Shown here: in pieces, positions 26,840 through 34,569 of the stretch
How positions within the stretch are numbered: the stretch's first letter is position 1
Layout of the letters: each line of letters starts with the position of its first letter
NCBI RefSeq assembly: GCF_008705135.1
Contig: NZ_CP023694.1
Span: 4,817,001-4,881,000, forward strand
DNA length: 64,000 nucleotides
Reading direction: 5' to 3'
Origin: Streptomyces coeruleorubidus
GTDB lineage: Bacteria > Actinomycetota > Actinomycetes > Streptomycetales > Streptomycetaceae
The notes under the pieces: generated by a model
Databases searched by the model: none
Seen by the model: the letters and a program-made list of their open reading frames with translations, nothing else
Told to the model about the DNA's origin: nothing
Made by a program: the position numbers and the translations under genes

Positions 26840-28536
26840 TTGTTGATTTTTGGACCTTTTGTTGCGTGAACTGCCTCCACGTCCTGGACGAGCTGCGCGA
26901 GCTGGAGGACAAGCACCGGGACACGGTCGTGGTGATCGGGGTGCACTCGCCGAAGTTCGTGCACGAGGCCGAGCACCAGGCGGTCGTCGACGCCGTGGAG
27001 CGGTACGGCGTGGAGCACCCGGTGCTCGACGACCCGGAGCTGGCCACGTGGAAGCAGTACGCCGTGCGCGCCTGGCCGACGCTCGTCGTGATCGACCCCG
27101 AGGGGTACGTCGTCGCCCAGCACGCCGGTGAGGGGCATGCGCACGCCATCGAGCGGCTGGTCGCGGAGCTGGAGGCCGAGCACGAGGCCAAGGGGACGCT
27201 GCGGCGAGGGGACGGACCGTACGTGGCGCCGGAGCCGGAGCCGACGGTGCTGCGGTTCCCGGGGAAGGCGCTGCTGCTGCCGTCGGGGAACTTCCTGGTG
27301 AGCGACACCACCCGGCATCAGCTCGTGGAGCTGGCGCAGGACGGGGAGTCGGTCGTCCGGCGGATCGGATCCGGAGGGCGTGGGTTCGCCGACGGGGCCG
27401 CCGGCTCCGCATCCTTCAACGAGCCGCAGGGGCTCGCCCTCCTGGAGGACGGATCCGTGGTCGTCGCCGACACCGTCAACCACGCCCTGCGGCGGCTGGA
27501 CCTCACCACCGGTGAAGTCACCACCCTCGCCGGTACGGGCAGGCAGTGGTGGCAGGGCTCACCCACCTCCGGCCCCGCCCGCGAGGTCGACCTGTCCTCC
27601 CCCTGGGACGTCGCCCTCTGGCAGGGCAAGGTCTGGATCGCCATGGCCGGCGTCCACCAGCTCTGGGCGTACGACCCGGCCGAGGGCACGGTCGCGGTCG
27701 CGGCCGGGACGACGAACGAGGGACTGGTGGACGGCCCGGGGGCCGAGGCCTGGTTCGCGCAGCCGTCGGGTCTGGCCGCGACACCGGAGAGGCTCTGGCT
27801 CGCCGACTCCGAGACGTCCGCCCTGCGCTGGGTGGACCCGGACGGCTCCGTCCACACCGCCGTCGGCACCGGTCTGTTCGACTTCGGCCACCGGGACGGC
27901 GTCGCCGGACAGGCCCTGCTCCAGCACCCACTGGGCGTCACCGCCCTGCCGGACGGGTCCGTCGCCGTCGCCGACACCTACAACCACGCCCTGCGGCGCT
28001 ACGACCCCGCGACCGGCGAGGTCACCACCCTGGCCACGGACCTGCGCGAGCCCAGTGACGCGGTGCTCGTCGGCGACGACATCGTGGTCGTGGAGTCGGC
28101 CCGCCACCGGCTGACCAGGCTGCGGCTGCCGGAGGAAGCGGTGAAGGTGCCCGAGGTCGCCCACCGCACGCAGCGGGAGGCCACCGAAGTCGCCCCAGGA
28201 CGGCTCCGGTTGGACGTGGTCTTCCAGGCCCCGGCGGGCCAGAAGCTCGACACACGGTACGGCCCCTCCACCCGCCTGCTCGTCTCGTCCACCCCGCCGG
28301 ACCTGCTGATCGACGGCGAGGGCGCGGGAACCGAGCTGTCCCGCGCCCTCGAACTCGACCCCTCCGTGCCGGAGGGTGTGCTGCACGTCTCCGCGATGGC
28401 CGCCTCCTGCGACGACGACCCCGACAACGAGTACCCGGCTTGTCACGTCCACCAGCAGGACTGGGGCGTGCCGGTCCGTCTCACCGAGTCGGGGACGGAC
28501 CGGCTGGCCCTGGTCCTTGCCGGGATGGACACCTGA
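26731..28536 (+). CDS. Thioredoxin-like / NHL-repeat protein
   Basis: 601 residues from the ATG at 26731 (GGAGG one base upstream). The N-terminal thioredoxin-like domain has IVDFWTFCCVNCLHVLDEL with a CxxC pair in CVNC. This is followed by a six-blade NHL propeller (repeats such as GLALLEDGSVVVADTVNHALRRLDLTTGEVTTLAGTG). This Trx-NHL layout is that of NHLRC2-like proteins and is probably cytoplasmic. Codons of the first about 45 residues (TCA, GCA, ACA, GAA, then GTA ATT GTT GAT TTT) are unlike the GC-rich rest and coincide with the recombinase overlap. The 5' end may therefore have come with an integrated element. Confidence 0.9.
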   Translation: MSKRARVRAPELIGKGGWINTGDKEPGLAELRGRIVIVDFWTFCCVNCLHVLDELRELEDKHRDTVVVIGVHSPKFVHEAEHQAVVDAVERYGVEHPVLDDPELATWKQYAVRAWPTLVVIDPEGYVVAQHAGEGHAHAIERLVAELEAEHEAKGTLRRGDGPYVAPEPEPTVLRFPGKALLLPSGNFLVSDTTRHQLVELAQDGESVVRRIGSGGRGFADGAAGSASFNEPQGLALLEDGSVVVADTVNHALRRLDLTTGEVTTLAGTGRQWWQGSPTSGPAREVDLSSPWDVALWQGKVWIAMAGVHQLWAYDPAEGTVAVAAGTTNEGLVDGPGAEAWFAQPSGLAATPERLWLADSETSALRWVDPDGSVHTAVGTGLFDFGHRDGVAGQALLQHPLGVTALPDGSVAVADTYNHALRRYDPATGEVTTLATDLREPSDAVLVGDDIVVVESARHRLTRLRLPEEAVKVPEVAHRTQREATEVAPGRLRLDVVFQAPAGQKLDTRYGPSTRLLVSSTPPDLLIDGEGAGTELSRALELDPSVPEGVLHVSAMAASCDDDPDNEYPACHVHQQDWGVPVRLTESGTDRLALVLAGMDT

Positions 28537-28548
28537 TCCGGGCGGGGG

Positions 28549-28797
28549 TCACACCCCGTAACCGTCGCTGTAGCCGTCGCGCGTGTGGCGCCGTCCGTCG
28601 TCCACGACCGGCGTCGTGGGTGGCACCACCACGCGCCGGCGCCTGGCGATGCTGCTGAACGTCGTGACGCCGATCAGTCCGACGATCATCAGGATGATGC
28701 CGACGAGGTCGAGGTTGACCCCCTGCATGTCCCAGTCGGTCGCGAACGTGAGGATGGCTCCCACGGCGATGAGGATGATGCATCCGCCGAGGCCCAT
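28549..28797 (-). CDS. DUF6458 family small membrane protein
   Basis: 82 residues from the ATG at 28797 (AGGGAGG seven bases upstream). Two hydrophobic helices (GGCIILIAVGAILTFATDW and LDLVGIILMIVGLIGVTTF) are separated by the short loop DMQGVN. A basic and disordered tail (RRRRVVVPPTTPVVDDGRRH) follows. The MGLGGCIILIAVGAIL start and two-helix form match DUF6458, a common actinobacterial protein of unknown role. It ends 12 bp from the convergent NHL gene. Confidence 0.85.
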   Translation of the reverse strand: MGLGGCIILIAVGAILTFATDWDMQGVNLDLVGIILMIVGLIGVTTFSSIARRRRVVVPPTTPVVDDGRRHTRDGYSDGYGV

Positions 28798-28883
28798 GTG
28801 TGTCGCCTCCCTGTACGGTCCGGTCGTTCCGGTCCGCACACCGGGTACCCCCGAGGGGAACACCCATGCGGTGACGGCCCGTT

Positions 28884-30182
28884 CTATCCCTCGAGGAACG
28901 CCGTCAAAGCGTTCGCGAGCAGGAACGGGTCATCGGCACCGCACAGTTCGCGCGCGCTGTGCATCGACAGGATGGCCACGCCGATGTCGACGGTTTTGAT
29001 GCCGTGCCGGGCGGCGGTGATCGGGCCGATCGTGGTGCCGCAGGGCATGGAGTTGTTGGAGACGAAGGACTGGAAGGGCACGTCGGCCGCCTCGCAGGCC
29101 GCCGTGAACTCCGCGCGGCCCGAACCGTCCGTGGCGTAGCGGTTGTTGACGTTGACCTTGAGGATCGGGCCGCCGTTGACGCGCGGGTGGTGCGTCGGGT
29201 CGTGCCGCTCCGCGTAGTTGGGGTGGACGGCGTGGCCGGTGTCGGAGGACAGGCAGACCGTGCCGGCGAAGGCGCGGGCCCGGTCCTCGTAGGAGCCGCC
29301 GCGCGCGAACACCGAGCGCTCCAGCACGTTGCCGAGCAGCGGTCCGTCCGCGCCGGTGTCCGACTGGGAGCCGTTCTCCTCGTGGTCGAAGGCGGCCAGG
29401 ACCGGGATGGCGGCCGGCTCTGCCGCGCCGGATGCCACGGCCGCGAGGGCCGCCGTGCCGGCGTGCACTGACAGCAGGTTGTCCATGCGCGGACCGGCCA
29501 GCAGTTCGCGGTCGCGGCCCAGGTAGGCGGGCGGTTCCACGGAGTGCGTCATCAGGTCCCAGCCGGTGACCTCGCCCGCGGGGATGCCGGCCGTTTCCTC
29601 CAGGAAGGTGATCAGGTCGCCGTCGCGCACGTCGTTGCCCAGGCCCCAGATCGGCTGCATGTGCCGCTGCTTGTCGAGCTTGAGGCCGTCCGCCGTCACC
29701 GAGCGGTCCAGGTGGATGGCGAGCTGCGGGACGCGCAGCAGCGGGCGGTCGACGTTGACCAGGCGCGTCGAGCCGTCGCGCAGGGTCAGCCGGCCCGCGA
29801 GACCCAGGTCGCGGTCCAGCCAGGAGTTGAGCAGCGGTCCGCCGTAGATCTCCACGGCCACCTGGCGCCAGCCGTGCGCCCCGCTGTCGGGGAGCGGCTT
29901 GACGCGCAGGTTGGGGGAGTCGGTGTGGGCGCCGACGATCCGGAACGGCGTGTGCGGCGCAGCGCCCTCCGGCACGTACCAGGCGACGATCGCGCCGCCG
30001 CGCAGCACGTACTTGCCGCCTTTCGTCCCGTCCCAGGCGTCCGTCTCGGCGACCTGCCTGAAGCCGGCCTTCTCCAGCCGCTCGGCAGCTGTGGCCACGG
30101 CGTGGTACGGCGAGGGGCTCGCCGCCAGGAAGGTCATGAGGTCGTCGGTGTGGCCGCGGTCGAAGCGGGCTGGTTCGGTCAT
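28884..30182 (-). CDS. M18 family aminopeptidase
   Basis: 432 residues; the length is standard for M18. Zinc-binding and catalytic blocks are present: GAHTDSPNLRVKP (His and Asp), LLAGPRMDNLLSVHAG, AAFDHEENGSQSDTGADG (the Glu pair), LSSDTGHAVHPNY and ILSMHSARELCG near the end (last His). M18 enzymes are cytoplasmic dodecameric zinc aminopeptidases preferring acidic or neutral N-terminal residues. A hairpin separates it from the upstream dehydrogenase gene, so it is probably transcribed on its own. Confidence 0.94.
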   Translation of the reverse strand: MTEPARFDRGHTDDLMTFLAASPSPYHAVATAAERLEKAGFRQVAETDAWDGTKGGKYVLRGGAIVAWYVPEGAAPHTPFRIVGAHTDSPNLRVKPLPDSGAHGWRQVAVEIYGGPLLNSWLDRDLGLAGRLTLRDGSTRLVNVDRPLLRVPQLAIHLDRSVTADGLKLDKQRHMQPIWGLGNDVRDGDLITFLEETAGIPAGEVTGWDLMTHSVEPPAYLGRDRELLAGPRMDNLLSVHAGTAALAAVASGAAEPAAIPVLAAFDHEENGSQSDTGADGPLLGNVLERSVFARGGSYEDRARAFAGTVCLSSDTGHAVHPNYAERHDPTHHPRVNGGPILKVNVNNRYATDGSGRAEFTAACEAADVPFQSFVSNNSMPCGTTIGPITAARHGIKTVDIGVAILSMHSARELCGADDPFLLANALTAFLEG

Positions 30183-30203
30183 GGGTTCACCTTAACGACG
30201 GAC

Positions 30204-30238
30204 GAGGGCCCGTTCCCGGTGTAGGGGAACAGGCCCTC
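30204..30238 (-). terminator. Hairpin after acyl-CoA dehydrogenase gene
   Basis: GAGGGCC/GGCCCTC and GTTCCC/GGGAAC arms pair with one central mismatch around a 7-nt loop. It lies downstream of the dehydrogenase gene on the minus strand. Confidence 0.75.
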
Positions 30239-30256
30239 GAACAGAGGACGTGAGGA

Positions 30257-32083
30257 TCAGAACGCGGCCTCGTCCAGCTCCATCAGGTCCAGCTCGACGC
30301 CCTCGGCGACCTTGCGGGCCAGGGTGACGCCCGGCAGGACGTTGGCGGCGAAGAACTTGGCCGCGGCGATCTTGCCGGTGTAGAAGGCCTTGTCCTTGGC
30401 GGAGGCGGTCTCCAGCTTCTCGGCGGCGATCGCGGCGCCCTTGAGCAGCAGGTAGCCGACGACGACGTCACCGGAGGCCATCAGCAGGCGGGTGGTGTTC
30501 AGCCCGACCTTGTAGATGTTCTTGACGTCCTTCTCGGTGGCCGCGAGGTCGGTGAGCATCAGGCCGACGATGGCCTCCAGCTCGACCGCGGCCTTGGCGA
30601 GGTGCTCGCGGGCACCTGCCAGCTCCTCGCCGCCCGTGCCGAGGGCCAGGAACTTCTTGATGTCCTCGGCGAGGGAGTTCAGCGCGGCGCCCTGGTTGCG
30701 GACGATCTTCCGGAAGAAGAAGTCCTGGCCCTGGATCGCCGTGGTGCCCTCGTAGAGGGTGTCGATCTTGGAGTCCCGGATGTACTGCTCGATCGGGTAC
30801 TCCTGGAGGAAGCCGGAGCCGCCGAACGTCTGGAGCGACTGGGCGAGCAGCTCGTAGCCCTTCTCGGAGCCGTAGCCCTTGACGATGGGCAGGAGCAGGT
30901 CGTTCAGCGCGTGCTCGGTGGCGGCGTCCTCGCCGGCGGCCTCCTTGATCTGGATGGCGTCCTGGATCGAGGCGGTGTACATCACCAGGGCGCGCATGCC
31001 CTCCGCGTACGCCTTCTGCGTGATCAGCGAGCGGCGCACGTCGGGGTGGTGGGTGATGGTGACCTTCGGCGCGGTCTTGTCCATGAAGTTCGCCAGGTCG
31101 GGGCCCTGGACGCGCTCCTTGGCGTACTCCAGCGCGTTCAGGTAGCCCGTGGACAGGGTGGAGATCGCCTTCGTGCCGACCATCATGCGGGCGAACTCGA
31201 TGATGCGGAACATCTGGCGGATGCCGTCGTGCTTGTCGCCGATCAGCCAGCCCTTGGCGGGGTGCTGGTCGCCGAAGGTCATCTCGCAGGTGTTGGAGGC
31301 CTTGAGGCCCATCTTGTGCTCGACGTTCGTGGCGTAGACGCCGTTGCGCTCGCCCAGCTCGCCGGTCTCGAAGTCGAAGAGGTACTTCGGGACGAGGAAG
31401 AGGGACAGGCCCTTGGTGCCGGGGCCGGCGCCCTCGGGACGCGCGAGCACGTAGTGGAGGATGTTCTCCGACATGTCGTGCTCACCGGACGTGATGAAGC
31501 GCTTCACGCCCTCGATGTGCCAGGAGCCGTCCTCCTGCTGCACTGCCTTGGTGCGGCCGGCGCCCACGTCGGAGCCCGCGTCGGGCTCGGTGAGCACCAT
31601 CGTGGAGCCCCACTGCTTCTCCGTGGCGAACTTGGCGATGTGCTTCTGGACCTCGTTGCCCTCCTCGAAGAGGATGCCGGCGAAGGCGGGGCCCGAGGAG
31701 TACATCCACACGGCCGGGTTGGCGCCCAGGATCAGCTCGGCGTACGCCCAGATCAGGGAGCGGGGCGCGGTGGTGCCGCCGATCTCCTCGGGCAGGCCGA
31801 GGCGCCAGTACTCGGAGTCCATGAAGGCCTGGTAGCTCTTCTTGAAGGACGCGGGGACCGGCGCCGTGTTGGTCTCCGGGTCGAAGACCGGCGGGTTGCG
31901 GTCGGCGTCGATGAAGGACTCGGCCAGCTCGTTCTCCGAGAGGCGCGTCAGCTCCTCCAGGATGCTCTTCGCGGTCTCGACGTCCATCTCCTCGAACGGG
32001 CCGGTGCCGTACACCTTGTCGCGCCCGAGTACTTCGAAGAGGTTGAACTCGATGTCGCGGAGATTCGACTTGTAGTGCCCCAT
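30257..32083 (-). CDS. Acyl-CoA dehydrogenase, FadE5-like (608 residues)
   Basis: It has the full acyl-CoA dehydrogenase fold: the FAD/substrate segment TMVLTEPDAGSDVGAG, KRFITSGEHDMSENILHYVLARPEG, the QTFGGSGFLQEYPIEQYIRDSKIDTLYEGTTAIQGQDFFFRKI block with the catalytic-type Glu region, and a C-terminal extension of about 130 residues. The N-terminal MGHYKSNLRDIEFNLFEVLG and 600-residue size are typical of actinobacterial FadE5-type enzymes, which oxidise long-chain acyl-CoA in beta-oxidation. The upstream region carries two matching operator-like sites. It is followed by a hairpin. Confidence 0.93.
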   Translation of the reverse strand: MGHYKSNLRDIEFNLFEVLGRDKVYGTGPFEEMDVETAKSILEELTRLSENELAESFIDADRNPPVFDPETNTAPVPASFKKSYQAFMDSEYWRLGLPEEIGGTTAPRSLIWAYAELILGANPAVWMYSSGPAFAGILFEEGNEVQKHIAKFATEKQWGSTMVLTEPDAGSDVGAGRTKAVQQEDGSWHIEGVKRFITSGEHDMSENILHYVLARPEGAGPGTKGLSLFLVPKYLFDFETGELGERNGVYATNVEHKMGLKASNTCEMTFGDQHPAKGWLIGDKHDGIRQMFRIIEFARMMVGTKAISTLSTGYLNALEYAKERVQGPDLANFMDKTAPKVTITHHPDVRRSLITQKAYAEGMRALVMYTASIQDAIQIKEAAGEDAATEHALNDLLLPIVKGYGSEKGYELLAQSLQTFGGSGFLQEYPIEQYIRDSKIDTLYEGTTAIQGQDFFFRKIVRNQGAALNSLAEDIKKFLALGTGGEELAGAREHLAKAAVELEAIVGLMLTDLAATEKDVKNIYKVGLNTTRLLMASGDVVVGYLLLKGAAIAAEKLETASAKDKAFYTGKIAAAKFFAANVLPGVTLARKVAEGVELDLMELDEAAF

Positions 32084-32145
32084 GGCGACGGCTCCCGGCT
32101 CCCTAGAGAGATCGGCGAGGCACTGGCTCCTCGCGCTAGTTCACG

Positions 32146-32182
32146 TACCAACAAGTAGCTACGATGATGCTACCCGTCAGTA
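32146..32182 (-). promoter_or_regulatory. Two TACT-N4-GGTA operator-like sites upstream of the acyl-CoA dehydrogenase gene
   Basis: Read on the minus strand, TACTGACGGGTA (32182-32171) and TACTTGTTGGTA (32157-32146) share the form TACT-N4-GGTA. Their centres are 25 bp apart, 60-100 bp upstream of the start codon. They are candidate sites for a TetR- or GntR-type fatty-acid regulator; the regulator is not in the window. Confidence 0.5.
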
Positions 32183-32217
32183 ATAAGGCGCAACCCCATC
32201 CGGTCATCTGTGACAGG

Positions 32218-33036
32218 TCACACCGGAACGGTCAAGGTCGCGGTGTAGCCGTCGCCCGCGCTGCCCGTCATCGCCGCCAGTTGCCGCTCGTGGCCGTCGC
32301 TGAAGATGCCGTCGTCCTCCAGCGAGAGGCCGCTCAGGTTCCGCACGCTGTCGCCGTAGCCGTCCGTGGCGTACACCGCGTCGCAGACGTCCTTCGGGAA
32401 GGCGAGCTGCGAGGTGTTCGTGATCGAGGTGGCGGCGGTGGCGTCGGCCAGAGAGCCGTAGACCTCGAAGTGGACGTGCGGCCAGCGGCCCGGGTAGCAG
32501 CCGGGGAAGACGCTCGTGAACGTGACCTGGCCCTTGTCGTCCGTCTCCTGGACGCCGCGCAGGTAGTTCTCCTCGGTGACGCCGTCGGAGTACAGGGAGT
32601 AGGCGCCGTCCCGGTCGCAGTGCCACACGTAGACGGCGGCTCCCCGCTTCGGGGTGCCGCAGCCGGAGGCCGCGTCCACCACCGTCAGCGTGATCGTCAG
32701 GGGCACGCCCTCGGCGGTGCCGCCCGCGGAGTCGCCGAAGCTCTTCCTGATGTCGCTGCGGACCACCCCGCTCTCCTTCAGGACGTTCACGCCGTTCGAA
32801 CCGTCACCGGGAAAGGGCCCGGCCGTCTCCTCGGGGATCTCCGCGCACGCGGCGGACGACGAGGACGATGAGGACGCCGAGGACGCCGGGGTCTTCTCCT
32901 CTGTCGTGCAGCCCATCAGCGGGATCAGGCTCGCGCCGGCCATCAGCCGGATCATCCGGCGGCGGGCGAGGACGGGAAGGTCGTAGGAGAGGCCTCTGTC
33001 GTGCTCGTGCGGGCCCTCGTCGTGGCGTTCGTTCAT
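32218..33036 (-). CDS. Secreted intradiol ring-cleavage dioxygenase-like lipoprotein
   Basis: 272 residues. The N-terminus has twin arginines and a lipobox (ARRRMIRLMAGASLIPLMGC), so it is likely a Tat-exported lipoprotein. A poly-Ser linker follows, then the intradiol beta-sandwich. EETAGPFPGDGSNG is the family's entry motif. YSLYSDG and YPGRWPHVHFEVY supply the two Tyr and two His non-haem Fe(III) ligands. These enzymes open catechol-type rings with O2; extracellular relatives in Streptomyces act on lignin-derived catechols. The upstream region has three 11-bp direct repeats. Confidence 0.88.
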   Translation of the reverse strand: MNERHDEGPHEHDRGLSYDLPVLARRRMIRLMAGASLIPLMGCTTEEKTPASSASSSSSSSAACAEIPEETAGPFPGDGSNGVNVLKESGVVRSDIRKSFGDSAGGTAEGVPLTITLTVVDAASGCGTPKRGAAVYVWHCDRDGAYSLYSDGVTEENYLRGVQETDDKGQVTFTSVFPGCYPGRWPHVHFEVYGSLADATAATSITNTSQLAFPKDVCDAVYATDGYGDSVRNLSGLSLEDDGIFSDGHERQLAAMTGSAGDGYTATLTVPV

Positions 33037-33080
33037 GGCTCCGACGCTATGAGCCGTGGCTGTGCCGATCCATAGCGGCG

Positions 33081-33113
33081 ACTGTCAGGTCGCTGTCGAG
33101 TCACTGTCGATTC
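33081..33113. promoter_or_regulatory. Three consecutive 11-bp direct repeats in a divergent promoter region
   Basis: ACTGTCAGGTC, GCTGTCGAGTC and ACTGTCGATTC lie head to tail between the dioxygenase and SseB-like genes. Direct repeats with 11-bp period are the usual target form of OmpR/PhoB- and SARP-type activators. Confidence 0.5.
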
Positions 33114-33168
33114 GCCATCGCTGCCGTACCGCACCGCCCGGCCCGCCGCTCTCGGTACTCTTGCGCTC

Positions 33169-33633
33169 ATGTACGGCTACGACCAGACAGCGGGCCCGCA
33201 GCAGCAGTACGCCCCTCCGCAGCAGCCGATGTCCGGCGGATACGGACAGCAGCCGCCGCTGTACCCGGAGCCGTCCCCGCCCTCCCTGACGGACGCGGTG
33301 CGCGCGTTCACCACCGGGCAGATGACCGCCGAGGACTTCCAGCAGGTCTTCGCGACGTCGAAGGTCTACTGCCCGCGCGGCGACAACCCCGGTTTCCTCG
33401 CCCTGCACAACACCCAGCAGCCGGTGATCCCGATGTTCAGCACGCTCAAGGAGCTGCGCCGGTACGCGGGCAAGGAGTCCAAGTACTTCGTGATCACCGG
33501 CGCCGAGGTCCTGGACCTGCTGCCGACCGGCTACGGCTTCGTGCTGGACATGGAGGGCGAGCACCGCATGGTGTTCGACGCGAAGGCGGTCGAGCAGATG
33601 GTCGAGTTCGCGATGCGCCGGATGTATGGCTAG
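33169..33633 (+). CDS. SseB family protein
   Basis: 154 residues. The N-terminal 40 residues are Gln/Pro/Tyr-rich and disordered. The rest is an SseB-like domain: LTDAVRAFTTGQMTAEDFQQVFATSKVYCPRGDNPGFLAL, PVIPMFSTLKELRRYAG and EVLDLLPTGYGFVLDME. The name comes from an enterobacterial secretion-associated protein, but the actinobacterial members are cytosolic and of unknown role. It is divergent from the dioxygenase gene; no strong SD is visible at the ATG. Confidence 0.85.
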   Translation: MYGYDQTAGPQQQYAPPQQPMSGGYGQQPPLYPEPSPPSLTDAVRAFTTGQMTAEDFQQVFATSKVYCPRGDNPGFLALHNTQQPVIPMFSTLKELRRYAGKESKYFVITGAEVLDLLPTGYGFVLDMEGEHRMVFDAKAVEQMVEFAMRRMYG

Positions 33634-33688
33634 ACGCCATCGCTTCGCAGACGGCCAGCCGCCCTTGCCGCACAGGCGGCGGCTGACC

Positions 33689-34426
33689 CTACTTCGGCAG
33701 GCGTAGCGCCAGGCCGTCCAGGACGACATCCAGGCCGTAGGCGAACTTGTCGTCGCGGAGCCGGGCGGGGTCGACGGCCTGGGCGGCGGTCGTGGCTTCG
33801 GCGGCCGCCAGGTGGTCGTAGCCGGCGGAGACCTGCCGTGCCGTGGGCAGCAGACGGGCGACGAACTCCGACTCGGTCTCACCGGCGCGGGCGACCGTGG
33901 TGAGCCAGGCGGCCTCCGTGGTGGACATGCCGATGACGTACGAGAAGACGGCGTCGATCGCACGGCTCGGTTCGGGGAACCCCGCCGCGGTGAACAGGGC
34001 CGCGAGGCGCTCGGAGAAGGTCATGTAGTTGGGCCCGAGGTAGGCGAGCCCGGCCTGGCCCAGGACCAGGGTCAGCCAGGGGTGCCGCAGGGCCGTCGTG
34101 CGGAAGGACCCCGCGGCCTCGGTCACCGCCGCGCGCCAGTCTGGGCCGCCGGCCGGCGGGACGTGGATCTCGGCGGCGACCTCGTCCACCGCGAGCTCCA
34201 TCAGTTCGTCCTTCGTGGCGACGTGCCGGTACAGCGAGGTCGCGCCGGCGTTCAGACGGGCGCCGAGCTTGCGCATGCTGAGCGCCTCGATGCCGTCCGC
34301 GTCGAGCATCGCGATCGCCTCCCGGACGATCGCCTCGCGGCTAAGTGCGGGCTGGTCGGCGCGGCGCTGTTCGCGGGCCCATACGGACGGGATCGGGTTC
34401 TTGTCCGTCGTCTTGCTGCGGCTCAT
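33689..34426 (-). CDS. TetR/AcrR family regulator (TetR_C type)
   Basis: 245 residues from the ATG at 34426 (AGGAGGAGCAG upstream). The helix-turn-helix is ALSREAIVREAIAMLDADGIEALSMRKLGARLNAGATSLYRHVATKDELMELAVDEV, and the ligand domain resembles TetR_C. It is divergent from an EmrB/QacA-type exporter gene, with a strong inverted repeat between them, the classic layout of a drug-responsive repressor and its pump. The inducer is unknown. Confidence 0.92.
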   Translation of the reverse strand: MSRSKTTDKNPIPSVWAREQRRADQPALSREAIVREAIAMLDADGIEALSMRKLGARLNAGATSLYRHVATKDELMELAVDEVAAEIHVPPAGGPDWRAAVTEAAGSFRTTALRHPWLTLVLGQAGLAYLGPNYMTFSERLAALFTAAGFPEPSRAIDAVFSYVIGMSTTEAAWLTTVARAGETESEFVARLLPTARQVSAGYDHLAAAEATTAAQAVDPARLRDDKFAYGLDVVLDGLALRLPK

Positions 34427-34480
34427 CTGCTCCTCCTGCGGGGACCTGCGGCACCTTCGTGCGAACAGCGTGCGCATTCA

Positions 34481-34535
34481 GCGTACAGAACTCAAGCCTT
34501 GCGCACACTGTTCCGCTATGCGTACAGTGTGCGCA
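34481..34535. promoter_or_regulatory. Operator candidate between tetR-type and MFS genes
   Basis: TGCGCACACTGT (34500-34511) and ACAGTGTGCGCA (34524-34535) are perfect inverted repeats separated by 12 bp. The octamer GCGTACAG occurs at 34481-34488 and again at 34520-34527. This fits a TetR operator controlling both divergent genes. Confidence 0.65.
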
Positions 34536-34569
34536 TCGAAGGAACGGTGTTCGCAGGAGGGGAACTGGA

